A DNA stretch of 64,000 nucleotides from positions 90,525-154,524 of the forward strand of contig JANPBT010000043.1 in assembly GCA_031430575.1 (NCBI GenBank). The letters run 5' to 3'. The first letter of the stretch is position 1. Every line of letters begins with the position of its first letter. The position numbers and the translations under genes are program-made. The notes under the pieces are model-generated. The model saw only the letters and a program-made list of their open reading frames with translations, did not search any database and was not told the origin of the DNA. The stretch comes from JANMDS01 sp031430575 (lineage in GTDB: Bacteria > Pseudomonadota > Gammaproteobacteria > Burkholderiales > Casimicrobiaceae). Below are positions 44,266 through 53,250 of the stretch, in pieces.

Positions 44266-45495
44266 ATGGCCGTCAACTACACGCCGCGCACCGCCGCCCA
44301 AGCCCACCCAATCGCGGGTCTGCGCATGGGGGCTACGCAAGCCCACATTCGTAAGCCCAACCGCTATGATTTGCTGGTGGTCGCGCTCGATGCGGGCGCC
44401 ACTGCGGCGGGCGTGTTTACCCTCAATCGCTTTTGCGCGGCGCCGGTAACGATTTGCCGAACGCATCTGGCCAAAACGAACGCCATTCGAGCGTTGGTTA
44501 TCAATACCGGTTGCGCAAATGCAGGCACGGGCGCGCAAGGGTTGGCCGCCGCGCAAGATACCTGCGGCGCAGTTTCAGCGCTCCTAGGCTGTGATGCGAG
44601 CGAAGTTTTGCCGTTTTCTACTGGCGTGATCTTGGAGCATTTGCCGATGGATCGCATTCGGGCAGGTGTGCCAAATGCGATTGCGGCGCTCGGCTCGACC
44701 GATTGGGAAACCGCAGCAAAAGCGATCATGACCACAGACGTGATCCATAAACTTGAAAGCGCGCGTGCTGATATTGGTGGCGTGCCGATTGCGATCACCG
44801 GCATTAGCAAAGGCGCTGGCATGATCCAGCCCAATATGGCGACTATGCTCGGCTTTATCGCCACCGATGCCTGCGTCACCGGTGCGGTGCTCCAGCAGTT
44901 GGTCAAAGAAGTTGCGGATGAGAGCTTTAATTGCGTCACGGTCGACGGTGACACGTCAACGAACGATAGCTTCGTGCTCATTGCCACAAACAAAGCGCAG
45001 ATGCCTGCGATTGCAAGTGCAAGTGATCCGCGTTATGCCGCATTGCGCGCCGAAATTATCCATGTCGCGCAGCGTCTAGCGCATGCCATCGTGCGCGATG
45101 GTGAGGGCGCAACAAAATTTATGACCGTGCGGGTGGAGGGTGGAAAAAATCGTGCCGAGTGCGATCAAATTGCGCGCGCGATTTCCCATTCCCCGCTAGT
45201 CAAAACCGCTTTTTTTGCATCTGATCCAAACTTGGGCCGCATCCTCGCCGCAATCGGCTATGCCGGCGTTGATGATTTAGATACCTCGATCTTACGCATG
45301 TGGCTTGGTGATGTGTTGGTCGCCGAAAAAGGCGGACGGGCAGTCAGTTACACCGAGGCGCAAGGCTCGGCAGTGATGAAAGAGGCTGAAATTACGATTC
45401 GCGTCGATCTTGCCCGCGGCAATGCCAACGCAACGGTATGGACGTGTGATTTTTCGTATGATTACGTGAAAATCAATGCGGACTATCGCTCGTAA
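44266..45495 (+). CDS. argJ: Bifunctional glutamate N-acetyltransferase/amino-acid acetyltransferase
   Basis: Recycles or makes N-acetyl groups in arginine synthesis. 409 residues from ATG 44266; an upstream in-frame TTG at 44254 is less likely. Key blocks are AIMTTDVIHKLESA and GISKGAGMIQPNMATMLGFIATDA; the latter holds the Ala-Thr self-cleavage site that makes the two chains. SFNCVTVDGDTSTNDSFVLIA follows. It starts 63 bp after truA and a motif copy lies between. The next three genes run in the same direction. Confidence 0.96.
   Translation: MAVNYTPRTAAQAHPIAGLRMGATQAHIRKPNRYDLLVVALDAGATAAGVFTLNRFCAAPVTICRTHLAKTNAIRALVINTGCANAGTGAQGLAAAQDTCGAVSALLGCDASEVLPFSTGVILEHLPMDRIRAGVPNAIAALGSTDWETAAKAIMTTDVIHKLESARADIGGVPIAITGISKGAGMIQPNMATMLGFIATDACVTGAVLQQLVKEVADESFNCVTVDGDTSTNDSFVLIATNKAQMPAIASASDPRYAALRAEIIHVAQRLAHAIVRDGEGATKFMTVRVEGGKNRAECDQIARAISHSPLVKTAFFASDPNLGRILAAIGYAGVDDLDTSILRMWLGDVLVAEKGGRAVSYTEAQGSAVMKEAEITIRVDLARGNANATVWTCDFSYDYVKINADYRS
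44558..44574 (-). repeat. Interspersed motif copy in argJ
   Basis: ATACCTGCGGCGCAGTT, read in a different frame from other gene-internal copies, as Thr-Cys-Gly-Ala-Val. Confidence 0.88.
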
Positions 45496-45501
45496 ATTTT
45501 T

Positions 45502-46086
45502 GTGAGACTGCGCTGCTATCTCTCGGTGCTCATCGTCGCGTTTGCCGTGAGCGCGGCGTCGGCGCAGGTTTACAAATGGATCGATGAAAACGGCAAAACG
45601 CATTACGGACAAAAACCGCCCGAAGGCAAGCAGAGCCGGCAAGTAGAGCTGCAAACGCCATCTGAGGAAACGCTGCAGGCTGCGCGGGAGCGGCTGAAAA
45701 AGATTCAGTACGATATTCTCAACCGCAATGCTGAGCCCAAAAGCGTAGCCCCTGCTGCCGCTGTGCCGTCCCAAAATATGGATCGTTGCGACGGACTGCG
45801 GCGGCAGCTCGCGGCATTTGATTTTGAGCGCGGCACGGATACCAAGCTCGCAGCAATTTCTCCTGGTCTGATCAAAGAGGCGAAAGCGCGCGTGGCCAAA
45901 GAAATTGAGCAGACCTGCAAATCGCCAGAAATCAGCGTGGCTAACGCTAGCACCGAGCTCAACCCAAAGAAATGCAATGATGCGCTGGCTGCGTTGCTCG
46001 CTATCGGAAACCCTCAAAGCGGGGCAACGCCCGCGCACCGTGACGCGACGCGCGCCCGTGCGCGAGCGGTCTGCCAAGAAAAATAA
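45502..46086 (+). CDS. DUF4124-domain exported protein
   Basis: 194 residues from GTG 45502, 6 bp after argJ. A signal peptide (LSVLIVAFAVSAASA) leads to QVYKWIDENGKTHYGQKPPEGKQS, the typical DUF4124 opening found in many small periplasmic proteobacterial proteins. A long charged helix follows, and four Cys residues are spread over the C-terminal half. The function of the family is unknown. Confidence 0.85.
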   Translation: MRLRCYLSVLIVAFAVSAASAQVYKWIDENGKTHYGQKPPEGKQSRQVELQTPSEETLQAARERLKKIQYDILNRNAEPKSVAPAAAVPSQNMDRCDGLRRQLAAFDFERGTDTKLAAISPGLIKEAKARVAKEIEQTCKSPEISVANASTELNPKKCNDALAALLAIGNPQSGATPAHRDATRARARAVCQEK

Positions 46087-46102
46087 GTCAACCTTTTTTA
46101 AG

Positions 46103-46966
46103 ATGAATACAGAGACCCGAACCGCCGCTGCGCTTGAGCGCATTGCTGACTTATTGGCACAACATACGCCGCCGTATCCGCCCGCGTGTGACTTCACCGT
46201 AGTGACCGCCGCGCGTTGGCGCGCGCGCGGCGATGTGCGGTTTTTGCAAGGGGTGGCTCATCCGCATGCAATCCCCGTTGACGCGATGGTGGGCGTTGAA
46301 AAGCAAACCGCACAGCTGGATCAAAATACCGCGCAATTTGTGGGCAAACGCCCGGCAAATAATGTCTTGCTGACGGGCTCGCGCGGCACCGGAAAGTCAT
46401 CTCTGGTTAAAGTCATGCTCGCGCGCTATGCGGGGCAGGGCTTACGATTGATTGAAGTCGATAAAGATCACTTAGGCGATCTGCCTGATATTGTTGAGTT
46501 AGTTGAGAAGTTGCCATATCAATTTATTGTCTTCTGTGATGATCTTTCGTTTGATGCCGGCGAGCCCGGCTATAAAGCGCTGAAAGCCATCCTCGACGGT
46601 TCTGTTTCGGCGGCATCACCCAATGTATTGATCTACGCGACGTCAAATCGCCGCCATTTGCTGCCCGAATACATGAGCGAAAATTTGGAGACTAAATACA
46701 AAGGCGAGGAAATTCACCCGGGTGAATCAGTGGAGGAAAAAATCTCCCTTTCTGAGCGCTTTGGGTTGTGGCTTTCGTTTTATCCGTTCTCGCAAGATGA
46801 GTATTTGGGCGCGGTTTTAAATTGGCTGCGCACCCTTGGGATTACGAATGCCCCCATGAATGCGTCGTTGCAAAACGAAGCCATTCAATGGAGCTTGCAG
46901 CGCGGCTCTCGCTCCGGCCGCGTGGCGTATCAGTTCGCCAAAGATTACGCTGGGCGAAACGTTTAA
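46103..46966 (+). CDS. AAA-type ATPase, DUF815 family
   Basis: 287 residues from ATG 46103. The P-loop is LLTGSRGTGKSSLVKVML (about residue 93) and the Walker B region is FIVFCDDLSFD. Conserved family sequence VLIYATSNRRHLLPEYMSEN follows. A gene of this family regularly sits between argJ and a Nudix gene in betaproteobacteria, as here; its role is unknown, though a nucleic-acid- or protein-remodelling job is likely. The 17-bp gap from the DUF4124 gene implies an operon. Confidence 0.9.
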   Translation: MNTETRTAAALERIADLLAQHTPPYPPACDFTVVTAARWRARGDVRFLQGVAHPHAIPVDAMVGVEKQTAQLDQNTAQFVGKRPANNVLLTGSRGTGKSSLVKVMLARYAGQGLRLIEVDKDHLGDLPDIVELVEKLPYQFIVFCDDLSFDAGEPGYKALKAILDGSVSAASPNVLIYATSNRRHLLPEYMSENLETKYKGEEIHPGESVEEKISLSERFGLWLSFYPFSQDEYLGAVLNWLRTLGITNAPMNASLQNEAIQWSLQRGSRSGRVAYQFAKDYAGRNV

Positions 46967-47006
46967 AAACCCGCGTAATTTTCAAAAAGTGACCTAAAAA
47001 AGCCCA

Positions 47007-47025
47007 AATCTGCGCCGCAGGTATT
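47007..47025 (+). repeat. Interspersed motif copy before mutT
   Basis: Perfect consensus ending 10 bp before the Nudix ATG, so its CAGG could serve as a weak ribosome-binding element. Left flank AGCCCAA and right flank GACGAAAAAA match the left copy of the 25046 pair, extending the similarity to about 34 bp. Confidence 0.95.
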
Positions 47026-47035
47026 GACGAAAAAA

Positions 47036-47491
47036 ATGAAAAATCAACTCGCTCAATTTGACCCCAATGATGCGCGCACGCTCACTCGCGTCGCAGTCGT
47101 GATTATCGAGCGCGAGATCGATGGCATGCTCGAAGTGCTTTTTGCCCAGCGCCCAGATGGAAAACCTTACGCAGGCTACTGGGAATTTCCGGGCGGAAAA
47201 ATCGAAGTGAATGAAACCGTCGAAGCGGCGGCCATCCGCGAAATCGACGAGGAACTTGGGATCAAAATTAGAAGCGTGCGCGCATGGCGACAGCAAAACT
47301 TCTCTTATCCACATGCCCATGTTGAGCTCAATTTCGTGCGCACGCGCGACTGGTCAGGTGCGCCATCAGCAAAAGAAAATCAAGCCTTTTCTTGGCAGCA
47401 GGTTGATGCGATTTCACTCACGCCGCTATTACCGGCGTTGCATCACGACGACGATGCAATGCTGCGCGCCGTGGCGGCATTGCGGGCGTAA
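47036..47491 (+). CDS. mutT: Nudix hydrolase, MutT-like (8-oxo-dGTP diphosphatase)
   Basis: 151 residues. The Nudix box GGKIEVNETVEAAAIREIDEELGI (residues 53-76, quoted in two parts: GGKIEVNETVEAA and AIREIDEELGI) matches GX5EX7REUXEEXGU. The preceding block is YAGYWEFPGGK and the tail PLLPALHHDDD. MutT cleans oxidised guanine nucleotides from the pool. It belongs to the argJ-DUF4124-ATPase run. Start ATG 47036 is used because the in-frame TTG at 47024 falls inside the motif copy. Confidence 0.9.
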   Translation: MKNQLAQFDPNDARTLTRVAVVIIEREIDGMLEVLFAQRPDGKPYAGYWEFPGGKIEVNETVEAAAIREIDEELGIKIRSVRAWRQQNFSYPHAHVELNFVRTRDWSGAPSAKENQAFSWQQVDAISLTPLLPALHHDDDAMLRAVAALRA

Positions 47492-47499
47492 TTTGACCG

Positions 47500-47517
47500 A
47501 TACCTGCGGCGCAGGTT
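47500..47517 (-). repeat. Interspersed motif copy after mutT
   Basis: ATACCTGCGGCGCAGGTT, 9 bp after the mutT stop, one base different from the reverse consensus at the tail. Confidence 0.85.
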
Positions 47518-47557
47518 GTGCTGCCGCGTAGGCCACGCAGCAAATCACTTTCAGTTG

Positions 47558-50500
47558 CTATAGCCCTGTTGCCGAAACCGCACATACCACCGTAAAGGTG
47601 ACACTTGTGCCGCTCGGTAGCGTTGGGATCGCGTAGCCAGGGGCAACGAGCGTGGCAAATGAAAGCGAACCTGTCGGGCAGACCGCGCCACCTGCGCCGC
47701 TGCAGCTCACTGTGGGCGTGCCGATTGCGCAAACGCCCGCTGATGCTGCGTCGGTTACAAAAGTGCCGTCTGCTGATGCCGGCCCGGCGTTGCCGACTGT
47801 GATCGTGTAAGTCGAGGTTTGGCCGGAGGCGGTCACTGTTTTGCCATCGGTCTTGCTAATCGTAAGTGCCGCCGTGCAGCCCGGTGCAATCCCAGGAGCG
47901 TCAGTCGCTGAATTATTTCCAATATTGGATTCACCGGAAGTGCCCGCGACGCCATTGCCCGCGAATTGCGCGAGACCGATCGTGGCCGTATTGACCTTCG
48001 CAGCAGGACACGCAACACTCGTTACGCGAACGGGTACGGTAATCGAGCCTGCCAAATCGGTCTGCCCTGCCCAAGGGTAGCTGCCTGTGTAGGTGCAGTC
48101 AAATGCGCCTGCGCCAATTGCGCCCGTGCAGCTCCAATTTGAGCCAGTCGGCGTTCCCGTTAGCACGATTCCTGCGGGTAGGGTGTCGGTAACAAGACTG
48201 GCGAGCAGCGGACCATTTGCCGCTGCCGTTACGCTTGTCGCCTGATCTGCCGCGTAGGTTGTATCTGCAAGCGGGTGACCATTGTTGCGGGCGGTGATGG
48301 TGTAGTTGAATGCGCTGCCAACCGCTGGCGCAGGGTTGTTATTGCTTTTAGTGATGGTGAGATCTGGGCGCAGGCAAACGTCTTCGTCTGCTGGTCCGTT
48401 GGCAAGCCCTGAGTAATTGCTGCCTTGCACGTTGATGGCCGCGTTACCCGCATACGTCGTTGTGGTGGCGTAGGTTGTGCCAGCCCGGTTTGCGCCGTTA
48501 TTGGTTGCCGTTGTGAGCTGTGAGCCCAAGGCGGTTGTGCGCGTCGGGTCTAAAAATGTAAAACCTGCAGGATTATGATAGCAACCCACAGGCGCATTCG
48601 CCGGAATCGTCACGGCGAAATCAATCGTGACTGTCGAAGGCACGCCATTTTTAATGGGTGCAATAAAAAAACTCGACCAGGTGAGCGCATTAGCGGCCGC
48701 AGCGGGAGAGGTAATTGGCGCGCCTGTCGCTGGGCTTATCGTGGGCACAGCGGCATTCGTCGCGCCACTGGGTAAATTATTGATGGCCAGCGGCGGGGCG
48801 GGGCTGTAGGTGTAGGTTGACGTACCGGAAATCGCCCAGCCCGGTGGCAGGGCGTCGTCAATGATACTCACGTTACGTGCGCCGCCACCGAAATTTGTAA
48901 GGGTGATGCGGTAGTTTGCCGTTGTCGCTCCAAGCGCGTCACGCACCGGTGTGCTTGTTAATTTCGAGGCAACAATATTGGGGAGGCATTCGCTGCCCGG
49001 CAGCGTGCCAGTGCCCGCAATCGGTATGCCTGTGCTGCTGATATTTACGCCCGCAACGCCCGCCGTTGCGCCGCAGGTTGCAAGCGCTGGGTTAGTCGAC
49101 GGGCACTGCGTGTTGATCGTGCTGGAAATCGCGCCAGGAGCACCGCCTGCGATATTAGCGAGGCCAACCGCAATGGTGGAAAAAACCGCACCGCCGCCGC
49201 CCCCGCCGCCAGGCCCGTCGGTCTCATTGCTGCCGCCTTGGTTGCCTGCCGCGCCGTTGCCGCCATTGGCGTTTACGGTAATGCCTGCGAGCGTACCGGT
49301 GGAGGCGGTCAGCAGCGCGGTGCCACCCGCGCCGCCTGCACCGCCCGCGTCGGTTGCAGAGGAGGGAATACCGTTTGCACCATTTAAGTTGAGCGTGCCC
49401 GTGCCAGACACGCTGCCCGCGCGCAGGATTACGAGTGCGCCGCCCGCGCCGCCTGCGCCCGCGTAGACGGGTGTGCTGCCATTGCCACCGATATCGCCCG
49501 CGCCGCCGCCTCCTCCCATGATGAGACGGGCGCTGCTACCGTAGCCGCTCGCGCCACCGAAGCCGCCAAGCTCCTGGCCGCTAAATACGGTTGCCGAGCC
49601 ATTCCACGAGCGCCCGCCCTTGCCGCCAGCGCCGCCATTGCCGCCGCCGCCACCGCCGGCATTGTGTTGATTGCCACCGCCGCCCGCATTGCCCGGCGCG
49701 CCCCGGCTGCGGTCGCCATTGGGGTAGCCATCTGCGCCGTTGGCCGCGCCCGCGTTTGCAAGTGCGATTGAGCGAAAGACGAGCGCGGGCGTGCCTGCGA
49801 TGCCCTCGCCCTTAAAGGCACCCCAGGTTGATGCATTGGTCGCCCGATAGTCTTGGCATGATTGCGTGCCTGCGCCGCCGATGCAGAGTGCGGTTTGGTT
49901 GACCCCACCGCCGCCGCGAAAGCCGCGTGCGTTACCGTCAATGACAACCCCACCCATGGCGAGGGCACCGGCGACATCAATGACCTCGACGCCGCCGCTC
50001 GTTCCATCCCATTCTGGGATCGTGTGCGTGCCGCCCAGTGTTGCCGTGGCGTACTGCGGCACAACGATGATTTGATAGCGGGTTTGCCCTTGCGTCGCGG
50101 TGGCTGCCAAATTACTGTAGGCGTTTACGAGTGGGCTTGCGAGCGGAATTGCACCAAGTGCAACCGCGCCGGTGGCTACGACAAACTCATACGTGCCCGC
50201 GGTGTAGGTTAGGCTTCCGCCTGCGTAGTTCGCGCTGCCGAAGGTATCGGTGGCGTCTGTTGCCGCCAGACTGTTAGCGGGGGGATTGGGGCTTGCAGGT
50301 ACAACCGTTGCCGAGCCCGTACCATCGCCATATTGGTTGGAGTTGGTGCTGTTAATCGTAGCGCCTTGCATTTGAATGATGAGCAGCAAACTACCCGCTT
50401 GGGCGGGCGGCCCTAAGCGCAAGCCCCCAATCGGAATCGAGGTCGCGCCTGCTGCGAGGGTCGTTCCGATCGTGCCAGGATAGAGCCCATTTGGGTAAGC

Positions 50501-50668
50501 GGTCAATGCCGCATTTGGACCGAAATTACCAGGAATGGAGCAGGTTTGCGCGGTGACGTAGGCTGCGCAAAAAAAAAGCAGCGCCGCACAAATGTGAAGC
50601 GCTCGCAGCGCAGAAAATCGAAAAAATGGTTGACAACGAATCAATGAATGACAGTTAGCAAGAGCCAT
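47558..50668 (-). CDS. Large secreted glycine-rich protein with DUF11-type repeats
   Basis: 1,036 residues. An N-terminal signal (LHICAALLFFCAAYVTAQ) precedes a beta-rich domain (AQAGSLLLIIQMQGATINSTN). Residues about 240-540 are extremely Gly/Asn/Ala-rich (runs such as NAGGGGGGNGGAGGKGG and GPGGGGGGGAVF). DUF11-type beta domains follow, with NIVASKLTSTPVRDALG, DLTITKSNNNPAPAVGSAFNYTITARN and ALTISKTDGKTVTASGQ as starts. The chain ends after TVVCAVSATGL, without an obvious sorting signal. Overall it looks like a surface or secreted structural/adhesive protein. Because of the skewed composition, long open frames on the opposite strand are artefacts. It carries one 12-base motif piece (49067-49078). 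Confidence 0.8.
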   Translation of the reverse strand: MALANCHSLIRCQPFFRFSALRALHICAALLFFCAAYVTAQTCSIPGNFGPNAALTAYPNGLYPGTIGTTLAAGATSIPIGGLRLGPPAQAGSLLLIIQMQGATINSTNSNQYGDGTGSATVVPASPNPPANSLAATDATDTFGSANYAGGSLTYTAGTYEFVVATGAVALGAIPLASPLVNAYSNLAATATQGQTRYQIIVVPQYATATLGGTHTIPEWDGTSGGVEVIDVAGALAMGGVVIDGNARGFRGGGGVNQTALCIGGAGTQSCQDYRATNASTWGAFKGEGIAGTPALVFRSIALANAGAANGADGYPNGDRSRGAPGNAGGGGNQHNAGGGGGGNGGAGGKGGRSWNGSATVFSGQELGGFGGASGYGSSARLIMGGGGGAGDIGGNGSTPVYAGAGGAGGALVILRAGSVSGTGTLNLNGANGIPSSATDAGGAGGAGGTALLTASTGTLAGITVNANGGNGAAGNQGGSNETDGPGGGGGGGAVFSTIAVGLANIAGGAPGAISSTINTQCPSTNPALATCGATAGVAGVNISSTGIPIAGTGTLPGSECLPNIVASKLTSTPVRDALGATTANYRITLTNFGGGARNVSIIDDALPPGWAISGTSTYTYSPAPPLAINNLPSGATNAAVPTISPATGAPITSPAAAANALTWSSFFIAPIKNGVPSTVTIDFAVTIPANAPVGCYHNPAGFTFLDPTRTTALGSQLTTATNNGANRAGTTYATTTTYAGNAAINVQGSNYSGLANGPADEDVCLRPDLTITKSNNNPAPAVGSAFNYTITARNNGHPLADTTYAADQATSVTAAANGPLLASLVTDTLPAGIVLTGTPTGSNWSCTGAIGAGAFDCTYTGSYPWAGQTDLAGSITVPVRVTSVACPAAKVNTATIGLAQFAGNGVAGTSGESNIGNNSATDAPGIAPGCTAALTISKTDGKTVTASGQTSTYTITVGNAGPASADGTFVTDAASAGVCAIGTPTVSCSGAGGAVCPTGSLSFATLVAPGYAIPTLPSGTSVTFTVVCAVSATGL

Positions 50669-50765
50669 TTTTTTCCAATTTCAAAATTTAAATCCCTGAG
50701 CGCGGCACGGCGCTAACCACATCATGCTGCTGAGTTTAAATCAGTTTAGATTGATCTCGGCCAGC

Positions 50766-50783
50766 ATACCTGCGGCGTAGATT
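50766..50783 (-). repeat. Interspersed motif copy between the GNAT and glycine-rich protein genes
   Basis: ATACCTGCGGCGTAGATT, one substitution, in the 197-bp gap 50669-50865, which otherwise shows nothing recognisable. Confidence 0.85.
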
Positions 50784-50865
50784 CGGCGCACTGAGTCAAG
50801 CGCGTGAAACCAAACCTGGGATAACGCCCGGTAAAAATCGCGAGGTAATGGCCACGGTTTAGCGC

Positions 50866-51402
50866 CTAAATCGCGCGCACCATGAGCACCATTTCAAAGG
50901 CATTTCCAGAAGGGTAAGTCACCTCTGTGCGCATGACTTCGCGAAATTTTTTGGCGCGGTAATAACCGGGCATCGTATCGTCAAAATTAGGGTCGTTTAC
51001 ACAATGAAGCCAAAGATCTTCGCCGCGCTCACGGCGCACATGCGCGCAGACAAACTCAACGATCTGGGCGCCGATCTGCGCTCCTGAGCATTTTCGGTTA
51101 ATGTTTAAGGTATGCATCCACCACCGCGGGGTTGAAGCAAAAGGCTCTCCGTAATAGGGCAGCGTTTCCCGAGCGATCATCACGCTACCGATCAGCCACT
51201 GACCAGCGTAGATGCCAAAAAGCTCGCCCTTGGCGTGACGTGCGCGAAACGCCGCTTGGTCGAGCTTAAGTAGCCATTGCCGCACGCCGCGCTTGCTAAG
51301 CCAGTCAAACACATCCTCGTAAGTCTCGTGGGCGTGCTCAATCTGCGCCGCAGGTATTGGCTGTAGCGCAAGCGTTCGCATCGGGATATCAAGGTATTTC
51401 AA
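50866..51402 (-). CDS. GNAT-fold N-acetyltransferase-like protein
   Basis: 178 residues. LFGIYAGQWLIGSVMIA is the first core strand pair, WWMHTLNINRKCSGAQIGAQIVEFV resembles the acetyl-CoA-binding V/I-x-x-x-x-R/Q-G-x-G/A helix region (here GAQIGAQ), and GYYRAKKFREVMRTEV is the usual C-terminal YYxxxGF-like block. The substrate is unknown. It starts 4 bp after soxB, so it is probably the last gene of the sox transcript. A perfect motif copy lies near its N-terminus (51340). Confidence 0.75.
   Translation of the reverse strand: MKYLDIPMRTLALQPIPAAQIEHAHETYEDVFDWLSKRGVRQWLLKLDQAAFRARHAKGELFGIYAGQWLIGSVMIARETLPYYGEPFASTPRWWMHTLNINRKCSGAQIGAQIVEFVCAHVRRERGEDLWLHCVNDPNFDDTMPGYYRAKKFREVMRTEVTYPSGNAFEMVLMVRAI
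51340..51358 (+). repeat. Interspersed motif copy in the GNAT gene
   Basis: Perfect consensus; on the coding strand it gives Ile-Pro-Ala-Ala-Gln-Ile at residues 16-21. Confidence 0.95.
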
Positions 51403-51406
51403 TGCG

Positions 51407-53125
51407 CTACGCGATCCCGTGATTACCGGCGACGTTGCGCAATGTCGGCTGAGTCGCTAAGAGCGGCTTTACCGTCGGATTGCGCCGCAGGTAACGTTCC
51501 ATTAAATCCCAGATCGGCTCGCCGCCTACCGATTTCGATGCTTCAGAAACCGGTGCCCAGCCTGCAAGTTTGTAGTTTGACGTTGGGCTCATTAAGGTGT
51601 CGCCCATTCGCATATCAGTGATGCGATTGCCCGCAGCAGCGAGCGGATCAAGCGTGTACGTCATACCGCCAACACGCACCATATCGCCGCCCTGCTGGTA
51701 GTAAGGATCAGGATTAAAAAGATTGTCTGCGATGTCTTCCAGAATTGTTTTGATCCGCAGGCCACTTACGTTACTGACCGTAGTGAAAGGGTATGTAATT
51801 GCAGTTTGATCCATTAAGTGTTCGCGCGTAATGGTTTGCCCCGGCAGGATGGATGTCCCCCAGCGAAAACCCGGCGAAAACGCAATCTCTGCATTTTTTT
51901 CCGCAATGAGTGCATCGAGAATGAGCTGATCAAACGTGCCATTAAAGCTGCCCCGCCGATAGAGCAAACCTTCGCTGACTGCGAGTTTTTCGACAAGCTT
52001 CGCTTCGTAGGGCGCGCGCCCCTTCGCAATCACCGCATTCATCGCCGCATCAGCGGGGAGTAGGTCAGAAAAGATCGGCAGGAGTTTGTATTGCATGCCC
52101 GAGAGCTTGCCGCCTTTGACATCAAAATCCATGACGCCCAAAAATTTACTATTTGATCCAGCGTTGGTTACCCATGTTTGCCCGCCAGAATTTTTCACAA
52201 TCTGCGCCGCAGGTACGCCATCGTGGGTATGCCCACCTAAAATCGCATCGATGCCGCGCACGCGCGTTGCCATTTTTAGATCGACATCCATGCCGTTATG
52301 TGAAAGCAGCACGACAACCTGCGCACCTTTGCCGCGCACTTCATCGACTACTTTTTGCATGGCCTCATCTTGTATGCCGAAAGTCCACTCAGGCACCATA
52401 TAGCGCGGGTTAGCAATCGGGGTGTAAGGGAATGCTTGCCCGATAATGGCGAACGGTACGCCATTCATTTCGTTCATCGTGTAGCTTGAAAATACATCGT
52501 CGCCGAAATCGGTTGTTTTCACGTTTTGGGCTACGAAATCGACTTTCCCTTTGAAGTCTTTCCGAATAATTTCTTGTACGCGTTTTGCTCCGAGCGTAAA
52601 TTCCCAATGCGCGGTCATCACATCGACACCGAGCGCAAGCTGCGCGTCCACCATGTCTTGACCGTTAGTCCAAAGCGCGGTGCCCGAGCCTTGCCAAGTA
52701 TCGCCGCCATCGAGCACGAGCGCGCCCTGGCGAGATGCCTTCAAGCGCTTGATGAGTGTGGCCATATGCGCAAAGCCCCCCACTTTGCCATAGCGCTGCG
52801 CTGCGGCGGAAAAGTCAAGCGCGGTAAAGCCGTGCGCAGCGCGCGAGCCGGGCGTGATCCCAAAGCTGCGGAGCAAATGCTCGTTTACTAAATGTGGCGG
52901 TTTGTTGTGTGCAATACCAAACCCTAAATTGACACTGGGCTCGCGGAAGTAAATCGGTTTTAATTGAGCATGGCAATCCGTGAAATGCAGCAGATGCACA
53001 TTTCCAAATTTCGGTACATCGTAGAAATTTGCTTCGGCATCTCCCGCGAGCAGGCGCTTATCGTTCACTGCGCAGCCCGCTGCTGAGGCTGCCGCCAGCA
53101 CTTGCACAAATTCCCGCCTATTCAT
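51407..53125 (-). CDS. soxB: Thiosulfohydrolase SoxB
   Basis: A dimanganese enzyme of the periplasmic Sox thiosulfate-oxidising system that releases sulfate from the SoxY-bound sulfone. 572 residues. A Tat signal starts NRREFVQVLAAASAAGC. Metal motifs are LLHFTDCHAQLKP, VLDGGDTWQGSG, VVLLSHNGMD and ILGGHTHD, in 5'-nucleotidase-family order, and the C-terminal domain has YYQQGGDMVRVGG as in SoxB. AAGGA precedes the ATG by 6 nt. Two motif copies lie inside, one perfect up to the tail (52199) and one partial (51481). Its sox partners soxC and soxD lie upstream on the same strand. Confidence 0.95.
   Translation of the reverse strand: MNRREFVQVLAAASAAGCAVNDKRLLAGDAEANFYDVPKFGNVHLLHFTDCHAQLKPIYFREPSVNLGFGIAHNKPPHLVNEHLLRSFGITPGSRAAHGFTALDFSAAAQRYGKVGGFAHMATLIKRLKASRQGALVLDGGDTWQGSGTALWTNGQDMVDAQLALGVDVMTAHWEFTLGAKRVQEIIRKDFKGKVDFVAQNVKTTDFGDDVFSSYTMNEMNGVPFAIIGQAFPYTPIANPRYMVPEWTFGIQDEAMQKVVDEVRGKGAQVVVLLSHNGMDVDLKMATRVRGIDAILGGHTHDGVPAAQIVKNSGGQTWVTNAGSNSKFLGVMDFDVKGGKLSGMQYKLLPIFSDLLPADAAMNAVIAKGRAPYEAKLVEKLAVSEGLLYRRGSFNGTFDQLILDALIAEKNAEIAFSPGFRWGTSILPGQTITREHLMDQTAITYPFTTVSNVSGLRIKTILEDIADNLFNPDPYYQQGGDMVRVGGMTYTLDPLAAAGNRITDMRMGDTLMSPTSNYKLAGWAPVSEASKSVGGEPIWDLMERYLRRNPTVKPLLATQPTLRNVAGNHGIA
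51481..51493 (+). repeat. Partial motif copy in soxB
   Basis: TGCGCCGCAGGTA, read on the coding strand as Tyr-Leu-Arg-Arg-Asn. Confidence 0.5.
52199..52215 (+). repeat. Interspersed motif copy in soxB
   Basis: AATCTGCGCCGCAGGTA, encoding Val-Pro-Ala-Ala-Gln-Ile right after the metal-binding GGHTHD block. Confidence 0.9.
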
Positions 53126-53152
53126 GACATTTCCTTTTTTACTTTTTTCAAC

Positions 53153-53171
53153 ATACCTGCGGCGCAGAATT
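53153..53171 (-). repeat. Interspersed motif copy upstream of soxB
   Basis: ATACCTGCGGCGCAGAATT in the 125-bp gap between the DsrE-like gene and soxB. Confidence 0.88.
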
Positions 53172-53250
53172 GAGCGTTAGCGATGTAAATCGTGATGCAA
53201 ATGAACTAAAACTATGCGTTGATCGCGTTGTGCCTCCCTTTGCGTAGGGG

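Noticed and set aside
44364..44993. 209-codon minus-strand frame within argJ
   Set aside because: Shadow of argJ, whose plus-strand reading is a complete, recognisable enzyme.
45292..46197. 301-codon minus-strand frame over argJ end and the DUF4124 gene
   Set aside because: Arg-rich antisense product with no domain, overlapping two well supported genes.
47688..47708. CACCTGCGCCGCTGCAG in the glycine-rich gene
   Set aside because: Part of the core is present but interrupted; this GC-rich gene yields such matches by composition.
49429..50064. 211-codon frame inside the glycine-rich gene
   Set aside because: Shifted reading of GGC/GCC-rich codons yields Ala/Arg-rich nonsense.
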